Below, in pieces: positions 1 to 6,597 of a stretch of DNA of 6,597 nt (positions within the stretch are counted from its first letter, which is position 1; each line of letters begins with the position of its first letter). The stretch is taken from assembly GCA_934663655.1 (NCBI GenBank), contig CAKUKT010000152.1, positions 1-6,597 on the forward strand, read 5' to 3'. Both the position numbers and the translations under genes were made by a program. This DNA is from an uncultured Victivallaceae bacterium. Its GTDB lineage: Bacteria; Verrucomicrobiota; Lentisphaeria; Victivallales; Victivallaceae. The notes under the pieces were generated by a model. The model saw only the letters and a list, made by a program, of their open reading frames with translations, was not told the DNA's origin and did not search any database.

Positions 1-1880
1 TGGCCACTCTCTGCCGCACCACCGGAGCGGACGGCATCCGCCTCGACGAATACGGCCACCGCGGCTACATCTGCCACGCCAAAAATCACCGGCATATCTT
101 CGGCGAAGAGGGACAGAACTGCTGGCTCGAAGCCGCCGTCCACAGCATTCAGCTGATCCGCGGGGAATTTGATAAAATCAATCCGGAACTGGTCATTATG
201 ACCGAATTTCCGGGACACGACCGGATGGCTGCTTTGCTCGACGGAGCGCTGTCGTACAACACCTGCCGGAGAATCAGTCCGCTCGCGCCGCTGCCGCTGA
301 ACCTCTTCCGGATGTACTTCCCCGAATGCAAACTTTTCGAAATCAGCGTGAACGGGCCTCCGGAATACTGGAACTACGCCATGTGGAACGGGATGGGGGC
401 GTGTTACCCGATCTATCCGATGAAATATCTCAAGGTTCTGAACCGCTTTTCGGATATTTTCAGCGGCGATTTCGAGTCCCTGGTGCCGACTTGCAAGCCC
501 CTGCTCTACGCCAACCGCTTCACGCGGCGGGGAAGCGGCAAAAATATTTACACCCTTTTCAATATGACCGGCAAATCCTATGCGGGACCGGCGCTGACCG
601 CCCGCCCCGGCCATCGCTACTTCAACCTCTTCTCCGAAACGGAAATTCCAGTCCGCAACGGCGTCGTGGATATCTCCGTCGAAGCGGAAAAACTCGGTGT
701 CATCGGCGAATTTCCCGCCTCCGACGTTCCCGTATTCGCCCCCGCGCCGAAACCAGCCGCGGCAACGCCCGGGAAAACGGCAAAAAGCAACGACATCTCC
801 GCCATCGACGCGAATTTCCGCACCCGCTCCGGCCACAACGAAACCCTCACCTATCATAATGTCCTCGCCTCCCCCTCGTTCGAGGTCGCCGGCTTCGGCT
901 GGCGCAAACCGGGCGAAGAACTCAACCGGCTGCCGCTGAATCCGGAAATACGCCGCACCCTGCCATCCGGACTCCGCACTCTGGCCACCCACACCGCGGG
1001 CGGCGAAGTGCGCTTCACCACCGACGCGCGACGGATCGCCATCCGGGCCAAGCTCCGCAACGGATTCGACATGAACCACATGCCGAGAACCGGGAGCTGC
1101 GGATTCGACATTTTTCTGGCCGCCGGTACAGGGCACGACTACTTCTTCCGGAATCTGCCGGCCACCCGGGAACATCTGAATGGACAACTCATCGACAGTC
1201 TGATTTTCAAAACGCCCGCGGTCAAACGCAATTTCTCGACCTGGAGCATCTACCTGCCTCTGTACTGCGGCATGGAAGCGCTGGAAATCGGCGTGGAAGC
1301 GGAAGCCGCGTTCCGCCCCAATCCGCCCCGCAGAATCGCCAAACCGGTGGTCTTTTACGGTTCCAGCATCACTCAGGGCGGCTGCGCCAGCCGTCCCGCC
1401 AACGCCTACACCACCCTCCTCTGCCGGGCGCTTGGAGCACCCCAAATCAATCTCGGCTTCTCCGGCAACGCCAAGGGCGAAGAGGCGATGGCCAAACTGA
1501 TCGCGCAACTCGACATGTCGGTTTTCGTCATGGACTATGACTACAACAGTCCCAATGTCAAGCATTTGGGGCAGACCCATGAAAAATTCTTCCGCACCAT
1601 CCGCTCCGCCCGTCCGGAGCTGCCGATCATTCTGCTTTCACGCTGTACCCTCTACGCCGCCGACCGCACCGCGATCATTCGCAAAACCTACGAAAACGCC
1701 GTCGCCGCCGGAGACCGCAAGGTATGGTTCGTCGAAGGAGCCACGCTGATCGACAAACCCGCGAAACTCATTGCCAGCGTGGACGGCTGTCACCCCAACG
1801 ATCTCGGATTCTATCAGATGTTTCAGAAACTTCTGCCCGTCCTCCAAGAGGCGCTCGGAAGTTCCCGCGCTCAAAAATAA
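1..1880 (+). CDS. Glycosidase-like TIM barrel fused to GxDLY/SGNH esterase (5' partial)
   Basis: The frame is open to the left edge (first whole codon at 3), so the true start lies upstream; the ATG at 198 falls inside the barrel domain and is not the start. 625 codons are visible, ending in TAA at 1878-1880. The N-terminal part resembles the second half of a glycosidase TIM barrel: DGIRLDEYG (Asp at 45-47) and MTEFPG (Glu at 204-206) are candidate active-site strands, followed by a beta domain to about 720. An Ala/Pro-rich linker (about 735-795) leads to a GxDLY-type domain (motif GFDIF at 1101-1115) and an SGNH hydrolase. Its blocks are complete: GSSITQGG with nucleophile Ser at 1365-1367, GFSGN at 1455-1469, DYDYNSP with Asn at 1545-1547, and DGCH with Asp 1782-1784 and His 1791-1793. 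The C-terminal half is therefore probably an active carbohydrate esterase (known for the fold; substrate inferred). The glycosidase half is less certain. It leads the operon seen here, 18 bases before the next gene. Confidence 0.88.
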   Translation, partial: ATLCRTTGADGIRLDEYGHRGYICHAKNHRHIFGEEGQNCWLEAAVHSIQLIRGEFDKINPELVIMTEFPGHDRMAALLDGALSYNTCRRISPLAPLPLNLFRMYFPECKLFEISVNGPPEYWNYAMWNGMGACYPIYPMKYLKVLNRFSDIFSGDFESLVPTCKPLLYANRFTRRGSGKNIYTLFNMTGKSYAGPALTARPGHRYFNLFSETEIPVRNGVVDISVEAEKLGVIGEFPASDVPVFAPAPKPAAATPGKTAKSNDISAIDANFRTRSGHNETLTYHNVLASPSFEVAGFGWRKPGEELNRLPLNPEIRRTLPSGLRTLATHTAGGEVRFTTDARRIAIRAKLRNGFDMNHMPRTGSCGFDIFLAAGTGHDYFFRNLPATREHLNGQLIDSLIFKTPAVKRNFSTWSIYLPLYCGMEALEIGVEAEAAFRPNPPRRIAKPVVFYGSSITQGGCASRPANAYTTLLCRALGAPQINLGFSGNAKGEEAMAKLIAQLDMSVFVMDYDYNSPNVKHLGQTHEKFFRTIRSARPELPIILLSRCTLYAADRTAIIRKTYENAVAAGDRKVWFVEGATLIDKPAKLIASVDGCHPNDLGFYQMFQKLLPVLQEALGSSRAQK

Positions 1881-1898
1881 TTGAAGAAAACAGTTCCC

Positions 1899-4670
1899 AT
1901 GAACAAAAAATCCTCCACTGAACTCCCCCTCCTCCCCGCCATTGTTCCATTCTGGTTCTGGAACGGACGGGAAACCGCCGCCGAAATCACCCGGCAGCTG
2001 GAACTTGCCAAAGCAGCCGGTCTCGACGGCATGGCCATCCACGCCCGAATCGGCAACCGGATCGAATACCTCTCCCCCGAATGGCTTGAACTGGTGCGCC
2101 ACTCCTGCGTCGAAGCCCGCCGCCTCGGACTGGTCATCTGGCTCTATGACGAAGAGGGGTTCCCCTCCGGCTCCGTCGGCGGCAGACTTCCCGGCATGGG
2201 GGCGGAATTTCGTCAGAAATCGCTGAAATTCGAATACACCGCCGGAACTCCCGCTCCCGATGCCCTCGCCGCCTTTGCCGGAGACGACGGAAGCAATCTT
2301 GTTTTCACCGTCACCGAACCGGGCTTCTTCCCGTACATCGATACCTTGAAGCGGAAGGTCACGGATCAATTCATCCAAATGACCCACGAGAAATATTTCG
2401 CGGTGCTCGGAGAATTTTTCGGCGATCCCATCACCGCAATCTACACCGACGACCTCAACCACCTGCTGGTCGAATCCAGCGATGCTCCGCTCCTCTCCTG
2501 GACCGGGGAACTGCCCGAAGTTTTCCGGGAGATGCACGGCTACGATCTGGTCGCCAATCTGCCGCTGCTGATCGAGGACACCGGCGATTTCCGGCGGGTT
2601 CGGCGGCATTACCGGGAAACCGTCCGCAAACTCTTTCTCGACAACTTCGTCACGCCGATGCACCAATGGTGCCGCGACCATGGAGTCGTCTTTCTCGGCC
2701 ACCTCTCCGGCGACGAGGGGCCCTTCTCCGGCTCCCTCCGGCGCTTCACCGACGCGATGGCCTATTACCGCTGCGAAGATGTGCCGAGCATTGACGACTT
2801 TCTCACCGGGCGGAACGACTCGCGTTATCTCTCCTCGCCGCTCGGCGAATGCGGTCGGAGCATGTCCATTTTGGTCAAACAGGCCGCCAGCGTGGCCGAT
2901 CAATTCGGCAACGGGGAGGTTTCCAGCGAATCGCTCACGTCGCTCGGCTGGGGAGTTCCGGTTCCCCGGGTGATTGCTCAACTCAATGCCAACCTGGGCT
3001 ATGGAGTCACCGGGTTCACTCCGCACGACTACGCCTATTGCGCAACGGGGGTGGCCAAGCGCGACCATCCGGCAAGTTTCTTTATCCAGCAGCCCTATTT
3101 TCAGTTTCACCGGGAGATTTTCGCCCGCATCCGGCGTTCCGCCGAGCTGCTGCGGCGGGGATGTCCGGTGATGGATTGCCTGGTCGTGCACCCCATGCAG
3201 ATGCTGTGGGAAACCGCCAACGGCAGCTCCATCGCCCGCGGCTTCGAGCAACACAGGCGCGACCTCTCGCTGGCCGATCCCGATCTCTGCTACCGCGCTC
3301 TGGCCGAAACAGTTCTGGAACTTCATCGGAATCACTTGGATTATGAGTTCGGTCACGAAGAAATGATGGCTGAATCCGGTTCGGTCTCAGGCAAACTTCT
3401 ACGCCTCGGAAAAATGGAATACCACGAGGTGCTGATACCCGACATTGACCGGCTCCGTGAATCCACAGTGACGCTGCTCCGGCGTTTCTCGGAAGCCGGA
3501 GGCGTGGTTTCCTTTACCGGAAAACGCCCCGAAAACTGCGAATTTGCCACACCTTTCGCCCCCCTCCCCCCGCCGCTCCCCTTCCGCTGTACCGATGACC
3601 GGGAGGTGTTGGTGCGCCGTCGGGAAAATGAGGGACAGCTGGAATATTTTTTGGTGAACTTCACCGGCAAGACCGCCGAAATTATCCTCTCCGACGCGGA
3701 TTATCGGATTTACGATCCCGCCGGCGACCGGGTGCGCCGCCATGCGCTCCGGCTCGCGCCGGGCGAAGCATGTCACCTGCTCCCCTCCGGGGCGACGCGG
3801 GAAATGCACCATGAAGAGGCCGTCACACTGCCCGAATCCGCATTGGTCTGGCAGTCGATCCGGCGTCTGGACCCCAATTTCCTGCTGATCGACGAGGCGG
3901 AACTGCCCGATGGTAAAATCTTCCGTTTCGGGGCTCAACCCTCCGGTCCGGAAGCGGGAACGCGCCTGACCATCCGTTTCGCCGTCCCCGGAACGGTTCG
4001 GAATTTAACCCTTTATGCGGAAGCTCCGGAAATGTGCGCCTTTGAACTCAACGGCATTCCCATCCGCGAGTGGCCGCTGCGCCACCCGGCCAATCCGGAG
4101 GAGCTCCGCGGCAGCAACCTCGGCGGCGCGCTCCGTCCGGGCGAAGCCAACGAACTGCGCTTCACAGCCGGGGGGGGACGGCTGGAACAAATATATCTGG
4201 CGGGGGACTTTTCCATCCGGCTCCATGCCGGAAAAGCGGAAATGATTCCGCCGCGGGAGCTTCACAGCGGCGACGCGACTTGGCAGGGACTGCCCTTTTA
4301 CTGGGGACGGCTGGCGGCCGTCGCCAAACTCACCTCGCCGGCAGACACCCCCTATGCCGAAGTCGAAATCTCCGGATCGGGCGTGGCGGCAGTCCGTCTG
4401 AACGGTATTCTTCAGCCGGGCGTGGCGATTCTGCCGGGCAGGGTCGGGATGTGCAATTTGCGCAAAGGCATCAATACTTTGGAGCTGGAACTGACAAACA
4501 CCGCGCAGAACTTCTTCGGCCCCCACCGTCCGGAAAACTGCGACACCGACTACCGCGGCGGCGAGGGAACCACCATCACCAGTTTCCATGCCGAGGCTTG
4601 GGAGGGATTCGCGCCCGCCGCTTTCGGTGTCGGGGATTGTGCAACCCAAGACTGTCAAGCAGGTCGCTGA
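1899..4670 (+). CDS. GH106-like glycoside hydrolase (alpha-L-rhamnosidase type)
   Basis: 923 residues from the ATG at 1899. A TTG at 1881, directly after the previous stop, is in frame but has no ribosome-binding site; the ATG has only a weak GAAG upstream (1883-1886). The N-terminus carries the hallmark PFWFWNG, a QLE..K.AGLDGMAIH stretch, EYLSPEW, and WLYDEEGFPSG (Asp84, Glu85, Glu86), all typical of the large GH106-type glycosidases. Further conserved-looking acidic sites are IYTDD (Asp184-Asp185), GHLSGDEGP (Glu273) and SSESLTSLGW (Glu344). The order TIM barrel, then beta-sandwich modules is normal for the family; the last 250 or so residues look like galactose-binding-type sandwiches (AFELNG and VRLNG strands). 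Family members release L-rhamnose from plant or bacterial glycans, but the group is broad, so the substrate is a guess. No signal peptide or membrane segment is seen, suggesting a cytoplasmic enzyme. The stop (TGA 4668-4670) overlaps the next start by one base. Confidence 0.87.
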   Translation: MNKKSSTELPLLPAIVPFWFWNGRETAAEITRQLELAKAAGLDGMAIHARIGNRIEYLSPEWLELVRHSCVEARRLGLVIWLYDEEGFPSGSVGGRLPGMGAEFRQKSLKFEYTAGTPAPDALAAFAGDDGSNLVFTVTEPGFFPYIDTLKRKVTDQFIQMTHEKYFAVLGEFFGDPITAIYTDDLNHLLVESSDAPLLSWTGELPEVFREMHGYDLVANLPLLIEDTGDFRRVRRHYRETVRKLFLDNFVTPMHQWCRDHGVVFLGHLSGDEGPFSGSLRRFTDAMAYYRCEDVPSIDDFLTGRNDSRYLSSPLGECGRSMSILVKQAASVADQFGNGEVSSESLTSLGWGVPVPRVIAQLNANLGYGVTGFTPHDYAYCATGVAKRDHPASFFIQQPYFQFHREIFARIRRSAELLRRGCPVMDCLVVHPMQMLWETANGSSIARGFEQHRRDLSLADPDLCYRALAETVLELHRNHLDYEFGHEEMMAESGSVSGKLLRLGKMEYHEVLIPDIDRLRESTVTLLRRFSEAGGVVSFTGKRPENCEFATPFAPLPPPLPFRCTDDREVLVRRRENEGQLEYFLVNFTGKTAEIILSDADYRIYDPAGDRVRRHALRLAPGEACHLLPSGATREMHHEEAVTLPESALVWQSIRRLDPNFLLIDEAELPDGKIFRFGAQPSGPEAGTRLTIRFAVPGTVRNLTLYAEAPEMCAFELNGIPIREWPLRHPANPEELRGSNLGGALRPGEANELRFTAGGGRLEQIYLAGDFSIRLHAGKAEMIPPRELHSGDATWQGLPFYWGRLAAVAKLTSPADTPYAEVEISGSGVAAVRLNGILQPGVAILPGRVGMCNLRKGINTLELELTNTAQNFFGPHRPENCDTDYRGGEGTTITSFHAEAWEGFAPAAFGVGDCATQDCQAGR

Positions 4671-4755
4671 TGACAAAAAAAACATTGATCCCCAAATCGT
4701 TTGCCACCGATCTGGCCAAGATGTTCGTTGCGGAATATGCCTTCTTCGAACTTTT

Positions 4756-4775
4756 GGATCTGGATCGGATCGGAT
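4756..4775 (+). repeat. Short GGATC repeat at the frameshift site
   Basis: GGATC occurs at 4756-4760, 4762-4766 and 4767-4771, followed by GGAT at 4772-4775; the last three are in direct tandem. The reading frame of the DUF4091 gene changes here. Loss of one 5-base unit or gain of one base would each produce the observed shift. Confidence 0.7.
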
Positions 4776-6157
4776 TTCAACTTCTCCGGAACCGCCGGGC
4801 GAATCCGGGATTTTTCCGCCGTGCCCGATGGAGAATTCAACCTGCTGGCGGTGCTGAAAAGCCGGTTTCCGATCCGGGAACTCCGGCTCTCCCTTCCTCC
4901 CGAACTTCATTGGGAGGTTCACCCGGTTCAGAATGTCGCCTTCCCCGAAGCCGCGCGGCTGCTGCCGGATCTGCTGCTGCCGGAGACTCTGGTCGAGGTC
5001 GCGGAAAACACCTGCGCCGCCTTTGTGATCGGCGGACGGATTCCCGGAGAAATGGCAAACCTTGTTCAGGAATTCACCGTGACCGCCCACAGCGCCAACC
5101 ACCCGACAAGGGAACGCAAATTCCGTCTGCATGTCGCCGGGCGTCAAGCCGTGACGACGGCGGAACAAAAATGTATTTTCTGGCCCCACTGGGATACCTT
5201 CTGTCAATATTACCATCTGGAACTGTGGAGCGAAGAGTTCTGGCGGAGAGCGGAAATTTTTCTGAAAAAGATGACCGAGGCCGGGATGAATGTCATCATG
5301 GCCAGCGTTTGTCACGATCCGTTCCGCTATCCGATCCCGCAGGAATTTCACGCCTTCAACCACTATCCGTCGATGGTTCGCTGGATTCGCCACGGAGATC
5401 GCTCATGGAGCTTCGACTACTCCATCTACGACCGCTACGTGGAGTTGAACATGCGTTTGGGCATCGACCGTGAAATTGAATGCCATGCCATGCTGCCGAG
5501 CAATTTGCAAAATCCGGTGCTCTCCTATTTCGACGACGCAAATCATCTGATTCATCACGCCACCACCTGCCGCTCCGCCGAATACCGCGAAGCCTGGGGA
5601 TGCTTCCTGCGCGATTTCGCCGCGCACAACCGCCGGCGCGGCTGGGAGCGTCTCCTGACCATCTGCCCCTACGACGAACCGCTGGACCCCGCGAGTTTCA
5701 TCTCGTCCGTCGAATTGGTTCGCGCCAACGCTCCCGAAATCCGCATCACCTGCGCCATCAGTTCAAGACTGGCGGTCAGGGTGATGGATTATATCGACAT
5801 CGCCACGGTTCACGGAGGCAACAGTTGTTCCCGTGCCGCGTTGCGAAAATTGCGCGCCGCCGGGGTGGAGACACGCTGGTACAACTGCTGCACTCCGGTC
5901 TGGGGCAATACTCTTTTCGCCTCGGAACTGAGCGACAGCTACCGGATGCCGTTCATCACCCTGGCCAACGGATTTCAGGGATATTTGCGCTGGTCGATCA
6001 TCGACTGGACAAGAGATGTGCTCACCAATCCCGGCTTCAACTGGCCGACCGGCGACACTCATCTGCTGTATCCGGGCGGAGACGGCACACCGCTGGAATC
6101 CCTGCGGTTTCGCGCGTTGAAACGTATGCGCCCACTGAGATACATGGTCACGCTCAT

Positions 6158-6165
6158 AAAGGAGG
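6158..6165 (+). promoter_or_regulatory. Strong ribosome-binding site for a fourth, interrupted gene
   Basis: AAAGGAGG lies inside the last codons of the DUF4091 gene and is the best Shine-Dalgarno match in the window. Seven bases after it, a CTG (6173-6175) overlaps the TGA stop (6174-6176) in the CTGA arrangement typical of coupled genes. This suggests that the operon once continued. The non-ATG start makes the call tentative, and the match could be chance, because the same bases encode a Lys-Glu-Ala stretch. Confidence 0.4.
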
Positions 6166-6172
6166 CCAGAGG

Positions 6173-6194
6173 CTGATTTTCGAAAAATTATTCG
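6173..6194 (+). pseudogene. Possible 5' remnant of the next operon gene
   Basis: Reading from the CTG at 6173 gives (M)IFEKLF and part of a further codon before the inferred IS66 end at 6195; continuing into the element the frame reaches a TAG at 6218-6220. The only support is the spacing to the strong ribosome-binding site and the CTGA overlap with the previous stop. If correct, the IS66 element destroyed this gene near its start. Its product cannot be guessed from so few codons. It may instead be plain intergenic sequence. Confidence 0.25.
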
Positions 6195-6214
6195 GTAAGT
6201 GGCTTCCAGTTCGG
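6195..6214. repeat. Putative terminal inverted repeat of the IS66 element
   Basis: It starts with GTAAGTGG, matching the GTAA start common in IS66 ends. On the minus strand the same bases encode the conserved NWKP end of the transposase. The partner repeat is outside the window, so neither the length nor the pairing can be confirmed. Confidence 0.35.
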
Positions 6215-6597
6215 AGGTAGCAAAGAATCAATCTGACTTGCGGGAGTAGAGGAAAGGCGCGGGAGAACGTCTTCCAGCCACTTGCGGAAACAGATGTTGT
6301 TCGCTTTGCAAGAGGCGGCAAAAGAGTAGAGGATCGCCAGCCGCTGTCCTCCGTTTTCACTTCCTGCGAAAAGACAGTTTTTCCTGATAATGGCGACCCC
6401 GCGGTTAAGTCGCTCGGCAGGGTTGTTGTCGATGTTAAGACGGCTGTCTTTTAAGAACTTTTTGAGTTCATTCTCGATATTCAAAGCATAGGAAACCGCT
6501 TTTGCAACCGGCGAAGTCGGTCGTTCAGAATCCTTGAGAATTTTGGCTTGTTCAAAAATCATCTAGCAGTTTCTTCGAGACTCGGCGGGCATTTTTC
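6195..6597 (-). mobile_element. IS66 family insertion sequence, one end only
   Basis: Besides the transposase fragment, the sequence GTAAGTGGCTTCC begins at 6195. IS66 family ends usually start with GTAA, so this is the likely terminus of the element, 18 bases after the stop of the DUF4091 gene. The inner end, the accessory genes and the target-site duplicate are beyond the right edge. The boundary is inferred from one end only. Confidence 0.6.

Larger units (their letters stand above)
4670..6176 (+). pseudogene. DUF4091 glycosidase-like protein, frameshifted
   Basis: The ATG at 4670 shares its A with the upstream TGA, with a weak AGG at 4661-4663 as ribosome-binding site. The first 34 or so codons read sensibly in this frame (MTKKTLIPKSFATDLAKMF and on to LDLDRI), but from about 4774 the family-like sequence continues in the frame one base further on, to TGA 6174-6176. 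Removing one G of 4772-4773 joins them into a 501-residue protein reading LDLDRIDFNFSGTAG across the junction. As sequenced, translation from 4670 would stop at 5471-5473 after 267 residues, most of them unrelated to the family. The restored protein has an N-terminal beta domain, then a barrel with CHDPFRYP, DRSWSFDYS, YDEP (Asp 5673-5675, Glu 5676-5678), GYLRWSIIDW and HLLYPGGDG, the DUF4091 signature. This family has a glycosidase-like fold; reaction unknown here. The C-terminus is rather short and lacks the usual G-x-x-DYEYL-like segment. No signal peptide. The break may be real or a sequencing indel. Confidence 0.82.
6188..6597 (-). pseudogene. IS66 family transposase, C-terminal part, frameshifted and cut by the window edge
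   Basis: The minus strand encodes the end of an IS66-type DDE transposase. An open frame of 124 codons runs from 6562 to a TAA at 6188-6190. Family hallmarks in order are SPVAKAVSYALN, DNNPAERLNR with the expected catalytic Glu (6413-6415), RKNCLFAGSENGGQRLAILYS, and the C-terminal LLPPNWKP. Intact transposases of this family are about 500 residues, so most lies beyond the right edge. The ATG at 6560-6562 is preceded in frame by TAG and is not a true start: family-like sequence upstream (ARRVSKKLLDDF) continues in another frame, and the shift maps to the A5 run at 6554-6558. The catalytic Asp residues of the DDE triad are outside the window. The gene points towards the operon. The copy is probably inactive unless the indel is a sequencing error. 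Confidence 0.85.

Noticed and set aside
198..200. ATG at 198 as the start of the first gene
   Set aside because: The frame is open upstream to the edge and encodes a conserved-looking barrel motif (DGIRLDEYG), so the gene begins outside the window.
1881..1898. TTG at 1881 as the start of the GH106-like gene
   Set aside because: It abuts the previous stop with no ribosome-binding site, and the ATG at 1899 precedes the conserved region by a more usual distance.
1638..3356. Long minus-strand open frame of 572 codons
   Set aside because: It lies opposite the SGNH and GH106-like genes, crosses their boundary, and its translation has no recognisable motif; it is a shadow caused by GC-rich codon use.
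4070..4669. Plus-strand open frame running into the DUF4091 start
   Set aside because: This part overlaps the C-terminal domain of the GH106-like protein and is Arg/Pro-rich nonsense; only the portion from 4670 to about 4771 is real coding sequence.
4756..4775. GGATC repeat as a phase-variation switch
   Set aside because: Fewer than three tandem copies is too short for typical slipped-strand switching; simple indel or sequencing error is more likely.
4754..4785. Programmed +1 frameshift instead of a mutation
   Set aside because: No stop codon, rare-codon pause or known slippery motif sits at the junction, and the family is not known to use recoding.
4005..5393. Long minus-strand open frame of 462 codons
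   Set aside because: It is antisense to two genes with clear family motifs, and its own translation resembles no family.

Overview
The window looks like a piece of a polysaccharide- or glycoside-degrading gene cluster from a high-GC, Gram-negative-type bacterium. The protein families (a GxDLY/SGNH hydrolase, a GH106-like large glycosidase, a DUF4091 glycosidase-like protein and an IS66 transposase) and the tight packing of large carbohydrate-active genes fit the PVC group, most likely Lentisphaerota (Victivallis-like gut bacteria). This is an inference from family make-up and style; there is no rRNA or marker gene here.

Layout, all on the plus strand up to about 6176. (1) Positions 1-1880 hold the 3' part of a gene open to the left edge. 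Its protein joins a TIM-barrel glycosidase-like module to a complete GxDLY plus SGNH esterase module through an Ala/Pro-rich linker. (2) Positions 1899-4670 hold a 923-residue glycosidase related to GH106 (alpha-L-rhamnosidase type). (3) Positions 4670-6176 hold a DUF4091 glycosidase-like gene whose start overlaps the previous stop by one base. It is broken by an apparent +1 frameshift near 4772, within a short GGATC tandem repeat. The 18-base gap and one-base overlap indicate a single operon.

Right after the third gene there is a strong ribosome-binding sequence (6158-6165) and what may be the first few codons of a fourth operon gene. This is cut off by an IS66-family element on the opposite strand, which begins near 6195 and runs off the right edge. 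Only the C-terminal part of its transposase is visible, and it too appears frameshifted, at a run of five A (6554-6558).

Functional reading (inference): an esterase/glycosidase fusion, a rhamnosidase-like enzyme and a DUF4091 enzyme would together strip acyl groups and sugars from a decorated glycan. The two proteins with visible N-termini show no signal peptide, so they may act in the cytoplasm on imported oligosaccharides. The frameshift in gene 3 and the IS insertion behind it suggest either that the distal part of the operon is decaying, or that the assembly contains indel errors.
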